Both the position numbers and the translations under genes were made by a program. The notes beneath the pieces are model-generated. The model was not told the origin of the DNA. It saw only the letters and a list, made by a program, of their open reading frames with translations, and did no database searches. 64,000 nucleotides of DNA from Hansfordia pulvinata (taxonomy: Eukaryota > Ascomycota > Sordariomycetes > Xylariales), in assembly GCA_006538405.1 (NCBI GenBank), contig BJKQ01000009.1, positions 558,001 to 622,000 on the forward strand, read 5' to 3'. This document shows positions 1 through 12,753 of this stretch, piece by piece (position 1 is the stretch's first letter; every line of letters starts with the position of its first letter).

Positions 1-3000
1 GGACTTGGAAGAATGAAAACCGAGAATGCGTGCAATGATCGACAGAGTCGACCCGGGGGGATCGAGGTAGGCGCTGAGTGACAACAACAACAGGGATGCG
101 TGGTCCGATGAGTGTGAAGTGAAGCGTGAGCGCAGTGTTGGTGGTTTAGGTATCACCTACGTACGAGTCGGGTACATGTGATCGTGTGCCCAGGCCATAC
201 GAGCCTGGCCAAACTACCGGGGGAAGGTGTGCCTCGAAACGGAGGTTTCCTTAGCTTGGGTAGAGGAGAGACCAAAGCACGGAAGGCACGGAAAACGCCA
301 TGTCCCGCGGACTTCGAAAGAGTGGAAGGCAAAGTTGGCAGCGTCGGGAGGGACATGGATGATGGATGGGAATGTGGGGGCTCGGACGCAGGGACTGGCG
401 ATGCGTGATGGTGTCAAGTGCCGATGACTGGACCTTACAGATGGTCGTACTTGACCGCATCCCGATCCCGCAAAGGCGACAGGAGACGGGCGGAATTGAG
501 GCAAAAGGGCTGTGTTCCCTCGTGCCATGCACTTGCCCAATGAAGATACCAGACGTACACCTAACCTACATGAATGTACCTTACCTAGCATAATGCAGTG
601 GGTGATGCCGGTACCCTTGTAGTGGGATCCATGTCGTCCAGCAAATCGACGACTCTTGGCCCACAGCCCTGCCGAGCGTTTGACAGCAGCTTGGCCGGGT
701 CTTGGCTGTTGCTCGGGCATCTGCCGTCTTGGCCAGCAGCCCTGCCCAGCCCGCCTCAGCCGCCGCCATCCAGCGCCGTGGTGCTGCTGCCTGAGCAGAC
801 AGCCATACATCAGGTACCTGCGCAAAGGATGCTGACTCAGTTAGGAGGTACACGTAGGTAGATCCTGGTGAGGGCCAGCAAGAAGAGGGACATCGGTGAC
901 GGCGAGGACTGGACGGGACCCTCGTCTCATGGCAGCCTGTCAGAGGGACATCTGGAAGTTGCAAGAAACAACCTGAAAAGGCGATTGGATTGGTATGACA
1001 GCAATCGATTAGATCATGGAAGGTGCTAACGAGTGCTGGTGCTGGCTCCTACACCCAAGTCGAAGTGCCTTGATTCGTGAGGCAGGCGTGCTGCCACACA
1101 TAAGAGGTAGGTAGGTACTCGCACTTGCCCGCCGGCGGTCAAAATCCAAATCGACTGTTGCTTTCATGACACATCAATACCTAAGGTACATGTAGGTAAT
1201 GGATGTGCCCACGGTTCCTGCTGGGCAACCTATGGCCCATTGCCGAGCCCAGCATACAGCATCAAGCCTGTCGTCACGCCAAAGAACCTACAAGTTGTGC
1301 ACGAGCAAAGCCCTTCGCTTCCAGCCTCCAGCAGGCCAATCGAGCCGAGGGGCCTGGCGGGGCGGGGCGCGGGGGGCGGTAGTGATCAGATCAGCCAGGC
1401 AGTGTTCCTGAGAAGCTGAAACCACCCAAGTTAGGCCCACTGTCGCCTCACTCCCAGCGCGCTGTGCTGTTGAATAAGCTTTCCCACTCTTCGCCTCCCG
1501 ATCCGTCGGCAATCTAAACTTGGCCATCTCGCCACACCGGGACAACCGAGGCGGCATGCACACGACCTGGATGCTTCGGGACCGGGACGAAATGAGGCCA
1601 GGCGACGCAGGGTGCCGGGCCACCTACTCCAGTTGTGAGAAGGGACCATAGAATGGGTGCACCGCGCTGGTAACGTGGGGTGTCAATATTGGGGGGGAAA
1701 AAAACGATCGCAGCCTTGAAAAATATCACATCTGATGGGTTGATCCAGGCCGGTGTGGTGGGCGCTTGAAGCCCCTTCCCCTCCTTACCATGAGCAGGGC
1801 TCGGATACTCCAGCAAGGCCGCCGTCCGCATCTGTCCGTCTCCCTCCGCTTTGCGCCTGCCGGCTGCCACCAATTTCGTCAGTGACCGCCATCATGGGGA
1901 ACCCAGGAGGCCGAGCATGAACACAGCACAACACAGTCGTCGATGACTGCGCGGCTTTTGGCCCCGCCGTCTTGCGGGTGCCTGCATCGTTGTCCCAGGA
2001 CCGCGGGCGCCGGGCCGCCACGCGATCCCATCGTGGCTTGACTCGTTTTTTTCGTTTCGCCTAACCCTGTGGCAGTGCTCGTACACGGCACCGGCCGGGG
2101 GATGCTTCTTATGTCGTATGTCTGCTATGAGGCTGTCTGCTGGGAGGACGTGCCGTGCAGAGTATAGGTATGCGTATCGGCAGAGGGTTACTACTCACAG
2201 GCATCGAGGTCACCGCTCGATGAATCAGCAGGCGTCTTGCTTGTTCATCGCCATCGAAATCTGTGCGCTTTTAGCCTCAGGCACGGAACAGAACGCCCCA
2301 CCAAAAGTGCTCCGCCAACCGCGGTGAGTACTCGTTCACGTACACGTACTCGTAAGGAGAGCTGAGGTCGGCGACCTACGGATAACCCTGCCATGCATCG
2401 CCTCTTCGAGCGTGACTGACTCCATACTCAACAGCCCGGGCTGATGGAGGACCCTCGCAGTTGGAAGAAGCCCGACCGCCGAGGAGCCCGCACTCGTAGA
2501 CAAGCGCGGCAAAAGAGCAGAGTTCATCCCACGAGATGAGCCCTCAAGGCACCGCCTTTGTCTCTGCGAAGCACAGAGGTTCAGGGCCGCACCAGGCGAG
2601 GCGGGACGTGTGTATGATTCGCCAGGCCAAACCCATGAAGATACCTCTACCCAGACACAGACATGCTGGACGCGAGGTAGGCATGGGGAGATACTCGCCA
2701 GGGCGCGGACGGGACGTGGGCCTCGGACGCGCACAGCGGAGCACTCCGGAGCATCGGGGCATCGGACGGTCACTCGGCTGGACTTCCATTGTGCGTACGA
2801 GTACGACTGGAGCACCTGCATTCTCGTACGAGGATCCGTAGTGCGGTGCTGGTTATCATCAATGTAGGCTAGGCCGCCCCATAAGACCAACAAGGCTGGA
2901 AGAGAGGACAAGCTGGGAGCCGCCAGGCCGGACAGATAGAAAGCTCGGGCGCGATTAAACCCCGAGTTTTGCTGTCCGGCTCGGCCACAGCTACGGCCCG

Positions 3001-3156
3001 TACCCCATCAGCCAGCGCGGGCACAGAGCGGCGTGCGCAACTCGTACGCATCATTTACGCGGGGCCCTGATGTGGAAGGGGGCACAAGTCAGTCATCAGG
3101 AGTCCTTTCGCGTGCGTCCCGCCCGCCAGCGAGCTCCAGCCGAGCGACGTCGTCGC

Positions 3157-3173
3157 GGGGGGGGGGGGGGGGG
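3157..3173 (+). repeat. 17-nt poly-G run
   Basis: An uninterrupted G run in the putative promoter of the monooxygenase. Its length is likely to be unreliable in the assembly. Confidence 0.9.
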
Positions 3174-3282
3174 CCGGCGGGAAGGAGTCAGAGTCAGAGT
3201 CGAGCCCGGGCCGATCTCTCTCTCATACAGGCCGAGTCCGTAGATGGGTTGGGATGGATCGCGGTCTGTCCTTGTGAAGTGG

Positions 3283-3290
3283 TATATATA
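3283..3290 (+). promoter_or_regulatory. TATA-like element upstream of the monooxygenase
   Basis: The octamer TATATATA lies about 290 bases before the ATG at 3582 and is followed by a C/T-rich tract, a usual layout for filamentous fungal promoters. The transcription start cannot be read from sequence, so the assignment rests on position and composition only. Confidence 0.35.
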
Positions 3291-3581
3291 CTCCGACTCA
3301 CGACCTCCCATCAAAACCCTCATTCCAACATCTGGCTCTCTGCTCACAATTCCTCATCAAAGTTCGCAATCAATCGAAGCCGGCGAGTTTCCCAAGCGGC
3401 CCCCATCCACCTATATCTTGACGAATTGGACCACGACAGAAAAGAAGACGAGCGAGTCCCTCTTTCTTGTGTCTCTGCGTCCTCCCCCCCCTATCCATCA
3501 CTCCATCGATCTATATCTCTCAGAGAGTCCACCTCCTTCACCTGTGTAAATCCACAACGACACACCCCCTAGACACGCACA

Positions 3582-5392
3582 ATGTCCGAGGACAAGGTCT
3601 ACGACATCATCATCGGCGGCGGCGGGCCCGTGGGCCTGATGCTGGCCTGCGAGGTCGGCCTGGCGGCGCGCGGCGCGCTGTCGGTGCTGGTTCTCGAGCG
3701 CGACCAAGACGACGACAGCAACGGCGAGGAGGCCTCGGCGTGGAAGACGATGCCGCTGGGGATGCGCGGGCTCAACACGCCGTCGGCCGAGGCGCTGTAC
3801 CGCCGGGGCCTGCTGGCCGACGTGATCGGGGTGGACGAGATGGGCAAGCGCATCGAGGCCGACACCCGGCCCCACGACGACGTCGACGCGCGGACGGGCT
3901 GGGGCCAGTTCGCGGGCCACTTCGCCGGGATGCTCCTGGCCATGCCCGACGTCGACTTCTCTAAGCCCTGCTGGCGCTACAAGCTGCCCGGCCCGGCGCT
4001 GTACCCCAGCCGCGCCAGCCTCGACTCCTTCGCCCGCGCCCTGCGGCCCCGCGCCGCCGCCCTCGGCGTCGAGGTCCGCGGCGGCGTCGAGGTGACGGGC
4101 GTCACCACCACCACCACCACCACCACCACCACCGGCCACGAGGATGAGGGCGGAGAAGGAGAAGGGGCGGCGGCGGCGGAGGACTCCTCCTCATCCGGGT
4201 CCGGGTCCGTCGTCTCCGTGCACACGGCGGCCGGGGAGACGCTGCGCGCCCGCTGGCTGGTGGGCTGCGAGGGCGGGCGCAGCCCCATCCGCAAGTCGTG
4301 CGGGTTCGGCTTCGCGGGGACCGAGGCCGAGCTGCTGGGCTACCTGGCGCTGTGCGACATCGACGACCCCCATGGCCGTGTCCCGCGGGGGTTCCGCCGC
4401 ACCCCGCGCGGGGTCACCATCTCCATCCAGCCGGGCCACGTGATCCTCATGGACGCCGACCCGGCCGTGGCCGCGGCCCACGACCGGCGCAGCGCCGTGA
4501 CCCTCGACCAGTTCAACGCCATGCTCCGCCGCGTCACGGGCCACGACGACGTCCGCGTCACGAAACTCCGCCACGTCTCCTCCTGCACCGACCGCTGCAT
4601 GCAGGCCACCGAGTACCGCCGGGGCCGGGTCCTGCTCGCCGGCGACAGCGCCCACATCCACTCTCCCCTCGGCGGCCAGGGGCTCAACGCCGGTCTGGGA
4701 GACGCCGTCAACCTCGGCTGGAAGCTCGCCGCCGTCGCCCGCGGTGACTCCCCCCCTTCCCTGCTCGACACCTACGAGCGCGAGCGCTGGCCCGTCGGCC
4801 AGTGGGTCCTCGAGTGGACCCGCGCCCAGGTCCTCACCATGAAGGCCGACCCCCACAGCCGCGCCATCACCTCCGTCTTCGAGCGCCTCATCCACACCCG
4901 CGACGGCACCACCGACATGGTCGACAAGCTGTGGGGGCTGACCCAGCGCTACGACCTGAGCAGCGGCGGCGAGGGGGAGGAGACGGACGGGGACAACAAG
5001 GCCGTCGTCCTGCACGAGCTGGTCGGCCGCAGCGCCCCCGAGTTCGCCTTCACCGGCGGCGGCGCCGCCGCCGCACCGGGAGAAGCCCCGGCGGCGGGGC
5101 GGGGGCGGGGGCGGCTTCGTCTGCCAGGCGGCTGGGCGAGGTCATGAGGTCCGGGGGCGGGCTGCTGGTGGACTTCGGCAAGACGCGGGAGGACGCGGCC
5201 ATCGACGGCCTCGCCCGGCGGTGGGAGGGCAGGGTCCAGCACCTGCGCGAGAGCGCCAAGGACCAGCTCGGCCTCCGGGCCCTGCTCGTGCGGCCCGACG
5301 GGACCGTGGCCTGGGTGGCGACCGACGACGACAGCGAGCCTGACCTGGCCGCCCTCGAGGCCTCGCTGGTGCGCTGGTTCGGGCCAGCCTAG
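3582..5392 (+). CDS. FAD-dependent aromatic monooxygenase (PheA/TfdB-like), one frameshift
   Basis: Predicted group A flavoprotein hydroxylase that would use NAD(P)H and O2 to hydroxylate an aromatic or polyketide-type substrate. The N-terminus carries the FAD Rossmann motif GGGGPVG (about residues 12-18) followed by LVLERD. The mid-protein motif GCEGGRSPIRK (about residue 228) matches the family DG motif. GRVLLAGDSAH followed by GGQGLNAGLGDAVNLGWKLA (about residues 347-385) is the second FAD-binding motif. A Thr-rich run coded by (ACC)n and an acidic/Ser-rich loop interrupt the fold near residues 170-205. The first frame stops at 5147, but the typical thioredoxin-like C-terminal part (GLLVDFG through LRALLVRPDGTVAW to the stop at 5390-5392) continues in another frame. 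The switch lies in the G-rich stretch 5085-5120, and one missing base would restore about 603 residues. The ATG at 3582 is the first in frame after the pyrimidine-rich leader. No tailoring-enzyme neighbours are visible, so the substrate is unknown. Confidence 0.85.
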
Positions 5393-6493
5393 AATTGTTC
5401 GACGGACGGGCCTCGGAAAAGAGACAACCCGCCGCAAACTTTCAACGACCTGCTGCACTCGCGTCTCGCTTCTCCAGACAATACCCTCCTCAATTTAGAC
5501 AATGTACAATAATGATAATGTACGATTTGATGACATGGCATGCCTTCTACAAATGCGACGCGAGTCCTCAAACCCAGTGATCATGATGAAAGTACCCAAT
5601 AACCTCCACACTGCCTACCACAAGGGGCGCTCATCCCCACTGCCACGCGAGGTTCGACCCGAGAAGGGCTGAGTATGCGTGACATGGCGGCAGCTGCCGA
5701 AACCCACAGCCACATACGTCGCTCGGCCCGAATAGCTCGAAGAAGTGGAAGACTCAAGTAGTAGAGAGGATGTTGAGATGGGACATGTTTCTAAACAGGC
5801 AGGTTGACTGTGTTGTTCTCTTCTTCCTCTGCCACCAGACGATAGGCAGATATGGCCGATTCCCAGCACACTCTGCCTGGCCGCAGTCAATCGCACGAAT
5901 GATGCGATACGCTACGCGTGCTTTTGTCTGAACCGTGGGCAATGGGAATGCACTTACTACAAGGCAATCATTGCTATCAGTTCGCTATGGCAATAGAAAG
6001 AATACATGTCGCGGGGGCTTCTGTCACATACGCCAATGGACTATTGTGTACAGGCTGGTAGCCGTTACTGCTTCTTGGATCGTTTCGGCGATTCGGCCAG
6101 GAGGTTGTCATTGTCCATGAGAAATTTCCCCACTGCTCACCAAATGCTCTCCCACCAGAGCCAGGCAGAAAGTTGAAGGAACCGCCCAAACGAGGGTTTG
6201 CACCATGGATCTTTTATGTACAAAACTGATCGCTCGGTAGCTCCCAGCCCAGGTTTCTCGGGGTTTCGTTCCCAAGTGTTTTCACCCGAATACAGCAAAC
6301 TCGTAGCTTTGGTCGACAGGGCGTCTTCCCGTCTCCTCGTCATGGGTATTTAAGATAATGTATCAGTGGACGATCCACGGGTAAAATGACGCCAACTCCT
6401 GGGGCGCGGCATGCCGATAACTCGATGATGAAGCTGATCGGCAATGCGACGATATGCCAAAACATCTCCCGGATTAGATGGTTCCAGATCAGC
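5393..6493. other. Convergent intergenic region
   Basis: This stretch lies between the ends of the monooxygenase (+) and the STE20-type kinase (-), so it should hold both 3' UTRs and terminators. Open frames are short, and no domain or RNA gene was recognised. Confidence 0.6.
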
Positions 6494-9400
6494 CTATTCG
6501 GGCTTCCTCGCCTTTTCTTGCTGTCGTGCTTCTCTGGCGGCACGCACCAAAGGCGCCAGGGACGCTAGGTCGACACATAGCTTCATAAAGTCGTGCTGTT
6601 CACGGGTCAGTACAGGTCACAGCAAGGCCAGGCGGGCAAGGCAAGACATACTCGAAGAAGGTCGTGGGCACTGGCTCTCTTCTCGGGATCCACCTTCAAT
6701 GCAAAGTAGAGGAAGTCCCGGAAGACGGCAGACAGGTTCTGCTCGTCCTTGATCTGGGGCGTGCCATTCGTCGCAATCAACCACAGGGCGCGCAGGGGGG
6801 ACTCGGTCAAATACGGCGGCTCGCCTTCGATCATCTCGATAGCCATGATGCCCAGAGACCAGATGTCGACCTTACGACCGTACTCTTTCCGGGTCACGAC
6901 CTCGGGTGCCATCCAGTAGGGCGTTCCCACCATCGTCGTGCGCTTGTTCTGGCACCGTCGATTTGCGCGCAGAAGCCGAAATCAGCTGAGCATAGGTCAG
7001 TCGCAGAGCTCTCATGAACGGGCGGGGGAGCCATACTCAGCTTGATGTTGCCTTCGAGCGAAAGCAGAATGTTGTCGGACTTGATGTCACGGTGGATGAC
7101 GCCCTTGGAGTGAAGATGCTGCAGGCCCTTGAGGGTCTCTCTGCACACCGAGGCAATCTGGCCCTCGGTCATCATGTTGAAAGTCACGACATCCGTAAGG
7201 CTGCCACCCTCCATGTACTCCATCACCACCCACAGCTCGCCACCAGTGAGATAGCTGTCGATGAAGTTGACAATGTTGGGATGAACGCTCTCCTTCATGA
7301 CAAGGATCTCGTTAATAATGAGATCTTTCTTGGGTTGTTGGTCGAGGTTCATCTGTTTGATGGCCACCAGACGGTTCGAGGGTCTTTCGTAGCCCGTGTA
7401 GACGCCGCCAGAAGCGCCCTGGCCAATCTTGTTGAAGTTGCCAAAGATGTCCCGGGGATCGCCGTCGGAGCATATGCGCCTCAGAGCTGCGCCAATGTCA
7501 ATATTGCTACTCTGCCTCGTCGGCCTACGGCGCGCCTGGGGGGCGGGCCGTGCTGGGCAGGATGCGGCGACTTGGCATCTGATGGTTTCCTGCTTGGCGG
7601 CTGTTGCTGCTGTTGATGTTGTACGGGGTATTGCTGACTCGAGGATTGCACGTGGCCAGGCGCCTGCTTGGTGCTTGTCGTTCGGCTCAGCGGCGGCCCC
7701 TTGGACGAAGAGCGGGCATGACTCAGGGCCTGTTCCTGCTGCTGTTGCAGCAACTGCTGCTGATACGTTGAGGACTGCACCGCCGGTGACTGCTGGGGGT
7801 TCGGAGAATAGGGAGACTGGATGTTGGCGCGCGAGTTGGACCTGGATCGGTGCTCTTCGGGGAGCATGGGCGCGCTGCTCTGGGGGGCATGGTGGTTCAA
7901 TCCGTCGTCGCTGTGGTGGGTGAAGCCAATGGCCGAGTCCAGCGTGGACGAGGGGACTGCTGGGTGGCAGGCGACCGCGTGGAGAGGGAGACGGGCGGTC
8001 TTGGGGCGGGGCGGCTCGGCTTGAGGCTGGGGTGTTCCTTGGAGGGGTATCCAGACGGGCCCTTGCCAGGCGGCGGGACGGGAGGTGGTGCTCGGGGGTT
8101 CTCGAAAGTGCCTTCATCATTTACGGTTGGAAATCTTGGACTACCAGGTGGGCTGCTTAGACGCGGTGACATACCAGTGAAGTTGGTGGGCGGAGTGAAC
8201 GTGCCCGGAGAGTTGGCCGAGTTGGGAACCGGGGAGGTCGGGTTGTACTCGTTGGCCCTGGCATCGTGGAACTTGTCCAGAACCTGCTCCTCGTGTGGCC
8301 GCTCAGTGTTCTCCTTGTAGAAGGTGACGAGATCCGCAATCATCTGAGGGTTCTCCTGCTGGGCGCTCTTGGGGATGCCGCTCTCATTGATGAGGCGCTG
8401 CCATTCCTTGGGGAGACCCTACGATTATTTTGTCAGTACAAAGTCGGGCCCAGTGCTGCCTCGGAACGCATAGCGGTTGCGGTCTGAGATTTTGGGGCCC
8501 TGGGTGGCGGAAGCGGAGAAAGCCGGGAAATACGAACAATGAATTGGCCGGTGTTGCTGTTGTAACCGACATGCGTGACGTGGACAGGGTTCTCGGGGCC
8601 GAAATGAGGGGTTTCTTGGGGAGCCGACGAGGGTGCTCATGAGGCCGCTGAGACCCTTCTTGCGCAGGATGTTGGGGCCCTTGGACTCCTTGGCTTCGTC
8701 CGAGTTGCGCTTCGAAAGCAGAGAGGAGTCGAGGATGCGAGTCGCGGTGGCCGCGGGCTGGCCTTGCGATTTTTCCGACATCATGGTGCGGTCGGGAAGG
8801 TGAAGCTAGCCGACTTACGAAGAGCCGGGCTGCCGTCGGAACGCTCCAGAGGCCGGGGTGGTAACGGCGGCGGAGGGCGGAGAGGGCTGCCGCTGGTCTC
8901 TCTGGTGGTTGTCGTCGGGGGTGGGAGTCCACGAGGTCTGCAGCCTGTCGAGGATGGTGTTGCCGTCGAAGGGAGCGCCGATGAGCTCGGCCGAAGACTT
9001 GTCGCTGAGAGGACTGCCAGCGTCGGAGAAGGAGGGCTGCTGGCTGGCGGTGGTGGCGCCGGTCTTGGACGTCTTGATGGTCTTACTGCTGTGGGCATGC
9101 GAGGTCTGTCGCTGGGGGCCAAAGTGAGCGGCGGTGACGGGGTAGGGCTCGCCGTGGGGCGGCGAGGGCGACGAGGCGGCCGGGGACTCGTAGCGCTGGG
9201 CGGCGGCGTTGACGGGGGGCGCAGCGACGGCAAGGCCAATTCCGGCGCCAGCAGGCGACGACGACGAGGGTGGTGGTTGTGGTTATGCTGGTGGTGGTAG
9301 TTGGCGTGGGACGAGTTGTAATGAGCAAGGTCCGGAGCGTGGCTCGGGCTTTGGTGGTGGAGCGGGTGGTGATGATGGTGGGAGAGCGGGTGGGTGGGGG

Positions 9401-10445
9401 TTGTTGTCTGGGACGGGACGGGCTGGTGAGACGGTGAATAGGTCGACGGCAGGAATTCCCCGGCTCCAGCTCCAGTGGCAGCGGACGCAGAAGCTGCAGC
9501 CGAAGCACAAGCACCAGCGCCGGTCGCACCTGCACCTGCACCTGCACCTGCATCTGCGCGTCCAGCGATGGTAGCTCCTCCAAGTGCTCCTGCTCCTGTT
9601 CCAGCGCTGGCTGCACGTGCTAGGGACGGCGATGCGCTGTAGCCCCCGTGCGTATAGGTACCTGCCCCCATGCCTGCGGCGGCGGTGTCGAGTCCTGTGC
9701 TGGGCGGGCAAGCTCCCGCACTAGCGCCGCCCGCAGTACCGGTACTTGTGCCCGCGCTGGGGCTGCCCGAGTAGGTGCGTGCCAGCGGCGCAGGGACCCC
9801 GCCGCCAGCGGCAGCGGGCCCTGAGTGGTGCCCGTTGTAGGGGCCGCTACCAGACGAGTAATGCTGCGACTCTTCTTCTTGTTGTTGTTGTTGCTGTTGT
9901 TGTGGTAGTGCTTGGAATTGGTTGTATTGCTGCTGCTGTTGTTGTTGATGTTGATGTTGGTAGTAATGCTGCTGTTTCTGCTGCTCCTGCTGCTGCATCT
10001 GCTGCTGCTGCTGGTTGCGCGACGAGAAAGACATCTGCTGCGAGTGCTGCGGGATCGCCGCCAGCCGCGGCGGCGACCCGTTGGGCGCGCTGTTGAGCGA
10101 CGGGTTGCTGATGTTGGTGATGGAGATGGGCGTCCGCGCGCCCGCCGCGGGGGAGCCGGACTTGCGGCCCTTGAAGCTGCTCGACAGCGCCGCGCTGGCC
10201 GTTCGCCGCAGGCTCGACGAGCTGCGTTTGCTGCTCAGCAGCGACGAGTGGGCGCCCGTGCCGCCGCTGCTCTCCGACGCTGCCGAGTGCGAGTACCCAT
10301 GCTTGCCGCCCGCGGGCGCAGAGATTGCCTGCTGCTGCTGTGAGTATTGGCCCTGGTAGCTCGGCGGCGGTTTCTTGGTCAGCTTGCGCCTCTGCGACGA
10401 CTGGTGGCGGACCCCGTACGACGAGTCGCTGTTGTGCCTCTCCAT
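6494..10445 (-). CDS. STE20: STE20-type p21-activated protein kinase (PAK), with multiple frameshifts
   Basis: Ser/Thr kinase of the PAK family, expected to be activated by Cdc42/Rac binding and to act in polarity and MAPK signalling at the cell cortex. The start at 10445 opens with [11 protein letters not shown] and [11 protein letters not shown] very long disordered N-terminus follows, with Gln runs (about 9840-10020), Ala/Gly repeats (about 9460-9720) and His-rich segments (about 9270-9390). The CRIB motif is at 8370-8615 ([38 protein letters not shown]). The kinase domain, about 7455-6600, has [31 protein letters not shown] and [11 protein letters not shown]. No PH domain is visible before CRIB, which favours Ste20 over Cla4. 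Introns: 8419-8537 (donor GTTCGT, atypical), 6986-7036 and 6596-6651. Nine one-base losses give a continuous frame of about 1244 codons. Seven sit at or beside C/G runs: 9268-9270, 8794-8796, 8608-8611, 8595-8598, 7952-7955, 7538-7543 and about 6950. Two more are needed around 8840-8885. The final exon ends at 6494. Confidence 0.85.
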
Positions 10446-12700
10446 CGTGCCGTCTTGTTGCAGACCTTCCTGACTCGGACCGGGTGGGTTTTCTTCTTGT
10501 TCTCTTCCCCCCCTTCTCGTCGTCTTCTCTCGTTGCTTTTTTTGGGCCCGATTCCCCTCTGCTGGGCCTTGTCTGGGTCGACTCGTGTTTTTTCTTTCTT
10601 TTACCCGGGGGGCCCACTCGGCTCTTGTCCTGTCGGGCCTTGTCTCGCCTTGTCTCGTCTCGTTGTCTCGCTGTTTCGAGAATTCCTGGGGTCGTGCCGT
10701 GTTAGCCTCAATTGACCTGTGGAGATACAGGCGGGACAAGGCCCAGCGATGGCACGTTGTCACACCCAGAAGAAGCAGCAGCAACGGCAGCGGCGGCGGC
10801 GGCGGCGGCGGCGGCAGCAGCAGCAGCAGCACAAGACGAAGAGGCACTCTGAAAGCGGACTTGGGCAACCCAAGCTGGCCCCGAGTGCTGGGCTGCGCGA
10901 GCTGGTGTGCGCTACGGCGCGCCAGTGGCTTCGGTCCGCCCAACCTTGTGTTTATCTGCTGGATCTCCCCTCCAGGTTGGCCGGCGAATCCAACTTTGGG
11001 TGCCTGCAGGTGCAAATGTGTATGTGCGTGCGCGCGCGCGCGTCTGCGCGCCAAATCGCGCAGCTGCTTGTCACTGGGGGCGGGATCGATCGGGGTCTTC
11101 GAGGGGCGGCTGGGCTAGGAGACAGAATAGAATACGCACTGCGGCACCTGGTGAGGCGAGGTGGGCGGGATGGGATGGTGTTGGCTCGAAGACGGGCCAA
11201 GCACGCGGGTCAGGAGGGGCCGACGCGATGGGTGTCTCTGGTGGGTTGGATGCCGCGGTTGGTTGCGCGGGCGGCTGTGGGTGAGGGTGGGTGGGCTGCG
11301 CGCTCCCTGGCGACTACTCGTATGGGGTAATGGCCGTTGGCCGGGTCGGTTGGGTACCCAGGCAAGTAGGCAGGCAAGGCGATGGGTTTGCGAGTGAGAG
11401 GGTGAGTGCCCAACGTCGTGGTGGCAGTTGTGGTAGTGTTGGGTGTAAGATGGCGGTGGCGCGACCGAGGAGGCAATGCAATGAGTTGGGCGAATGATCC
11501 GCCCACGAGCGAAATGACAAGGCCGCGAGCAGGCACAACAGGGCTCAGATTGCAATCTGCAATTCGCCTCGGCGGAACCCAGCAAGATGGAGAGAGAGAG
11601 AGGGAGATGATGGGCGAGGCGTTCCCAAGGAACCTGCGCCGCGCCGCACCGCACCGCACCACGGGTGAGTCCAAGCTTAATTACCCCCCTCCTCCGGCAA
11701 GCCGTTGGGTGCTCGGACGGCTTTGCTACGCGTGCGAGGCACTTCCCGCCAGAACCGCACTGGGTTTCCTTTTCCTTGGCGGCACGGGCACGACCTCTCT
11801 CTCTCTCTCTCTCTTGCTTTCTGTCTCGTTTTCTCGTGTTCAAGTGCGAGGCCGAGTTGGGAGAGCCGGTGTTGTCGCGTTTCTCTCTTTCTATAATTCT
11901 GTATATAACCTCTTCACACGCGCGTGTGCGCTCTGTATCAGTCGAGTCGGACAGGTGACCAATTCGTGGACGACGAAAGCAGCCAGAAAGCGACGCCGAA
12001 GAGTGCTTGATGACTGTGCTGGATTCGCCGCTTCAACAAACCCTGCTTTGCTTGCAGAGCTTGTTGCTTTAACGCCCCCGTAGGCCCCCCGTCGTGGGGC
12101 GTGAGCCACAGGCGTGGGCCGTGGGCCTTGGACCGTGGACCCCTTCTTGTTCTCCCTCTTCGTCGGCCTCTCGCGCGCGCGTACTAGCACGCCGTGCCTG
12201 CTCCTCGACGTCGGGCTTGCTTGGAGTCGATCGATGAAACTTCGGGTGGGCTGGGGCTCGACTGGGAGACGGTGCAGGGATGCGAGGCAGGCCACCACCG
12301 ACCGGCGTACTGTACCGTACCGACTGTGCTGGATTGGACTCGTCTCGTAACGACCCCGACCAATGCCGACAAAGGTGCCGTCCCGAGCCCGGCCAGCTGG
12401 AATGGGATCCGGCCTCGAGGCAGAAGCGAATCAGAAATATCCCGTAAGCGCAGGATAAGCTTGCGACTCCCAGCTTGGGGGCTGAGAGCTCGGTGAGATT
12501 TCGATGGCTGTCGACTCTGGTGTGTTATCTGTGTCGGAGTTTGCTTCCCCCTCCCTTTCTCACTTTTGTCCCTGTCTTTCGGGATCCTTCCGCCGCGGGC
12601 ACTATTCGCGATACGAGCCGCTTGCCTTGGGCAGCGCGCCTGGCTCTCTCCCGTGTATTGAGTATGTGGGTAGGTAGACAGGTAAGGTAGGTTAGGTACG
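10446..12700. other. STE20 5' leader and promoter region
   Basis: No gene is supported. The first 270 bases upstream of the kinase ATG are pyrimidine-rich on the plus strand, so purine-rich in the direction of transcription. A GGC/CAG-type repeat lies at about 10788-10830, CG/TG alternation at about 11030-11050, and a CT-repeat at about 11797-11820. Open frames in this interval are biased by composition and share no recognisable motif. Confidence 0.5.
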
Positions 12701-12753
12701 CAAGAGACTACCCAACCTGGCCTAAGAGGGCCGTAAAGACCGTGCGTAGGCCG

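Larger units (their letters stand above)
1..3581. other. Left-end intergenic region and promoter of the monooxygenase
   Basis: I see no convincing gene here. Open frames are short, contradictory on the two strands, and lack recognisable domains. The stretch holds several TAGGTA/ACCTAC-type words (around 850, 1110 and 1190), TACTCGTA-type words (around 2340-2355), a 17-nt G run at 3157-3173 and a pyrimidine-rich leader from about 3300 to the ATG at 3582. The last 300 bases look like the promoter and 5' leader of the downstream flavoprotein gene. Confidence 0.6.

Noticed and set aside
3033..3572. 179-codon frame just upstream of the monooxygenase
   Set aside because: Crosses the poly-G run, the TATA-like element and the pyrimidine leader, so it is promoter sequence rather than a gene.
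5640..5680. Possible tRNA B-box (GGTTCGACCC near 5651)
   Set aside because: No A-box or foldable cloverleaf is seen at the right distance.
6494..10445. Cla4-type PAK instead of Ste20
   Set aside because: Cla4 proteins carry a PH domain before CRIB. None is visible in any frame between 8600 and 10445, although the frameshifts leave some doubt.
6494..10445. STE20 locus as a pseudogene
   Set aside because: The breaks I could place are one-base losses at C/G runs, while codons and motifs are otherwise intact. Assembly error explains them better.
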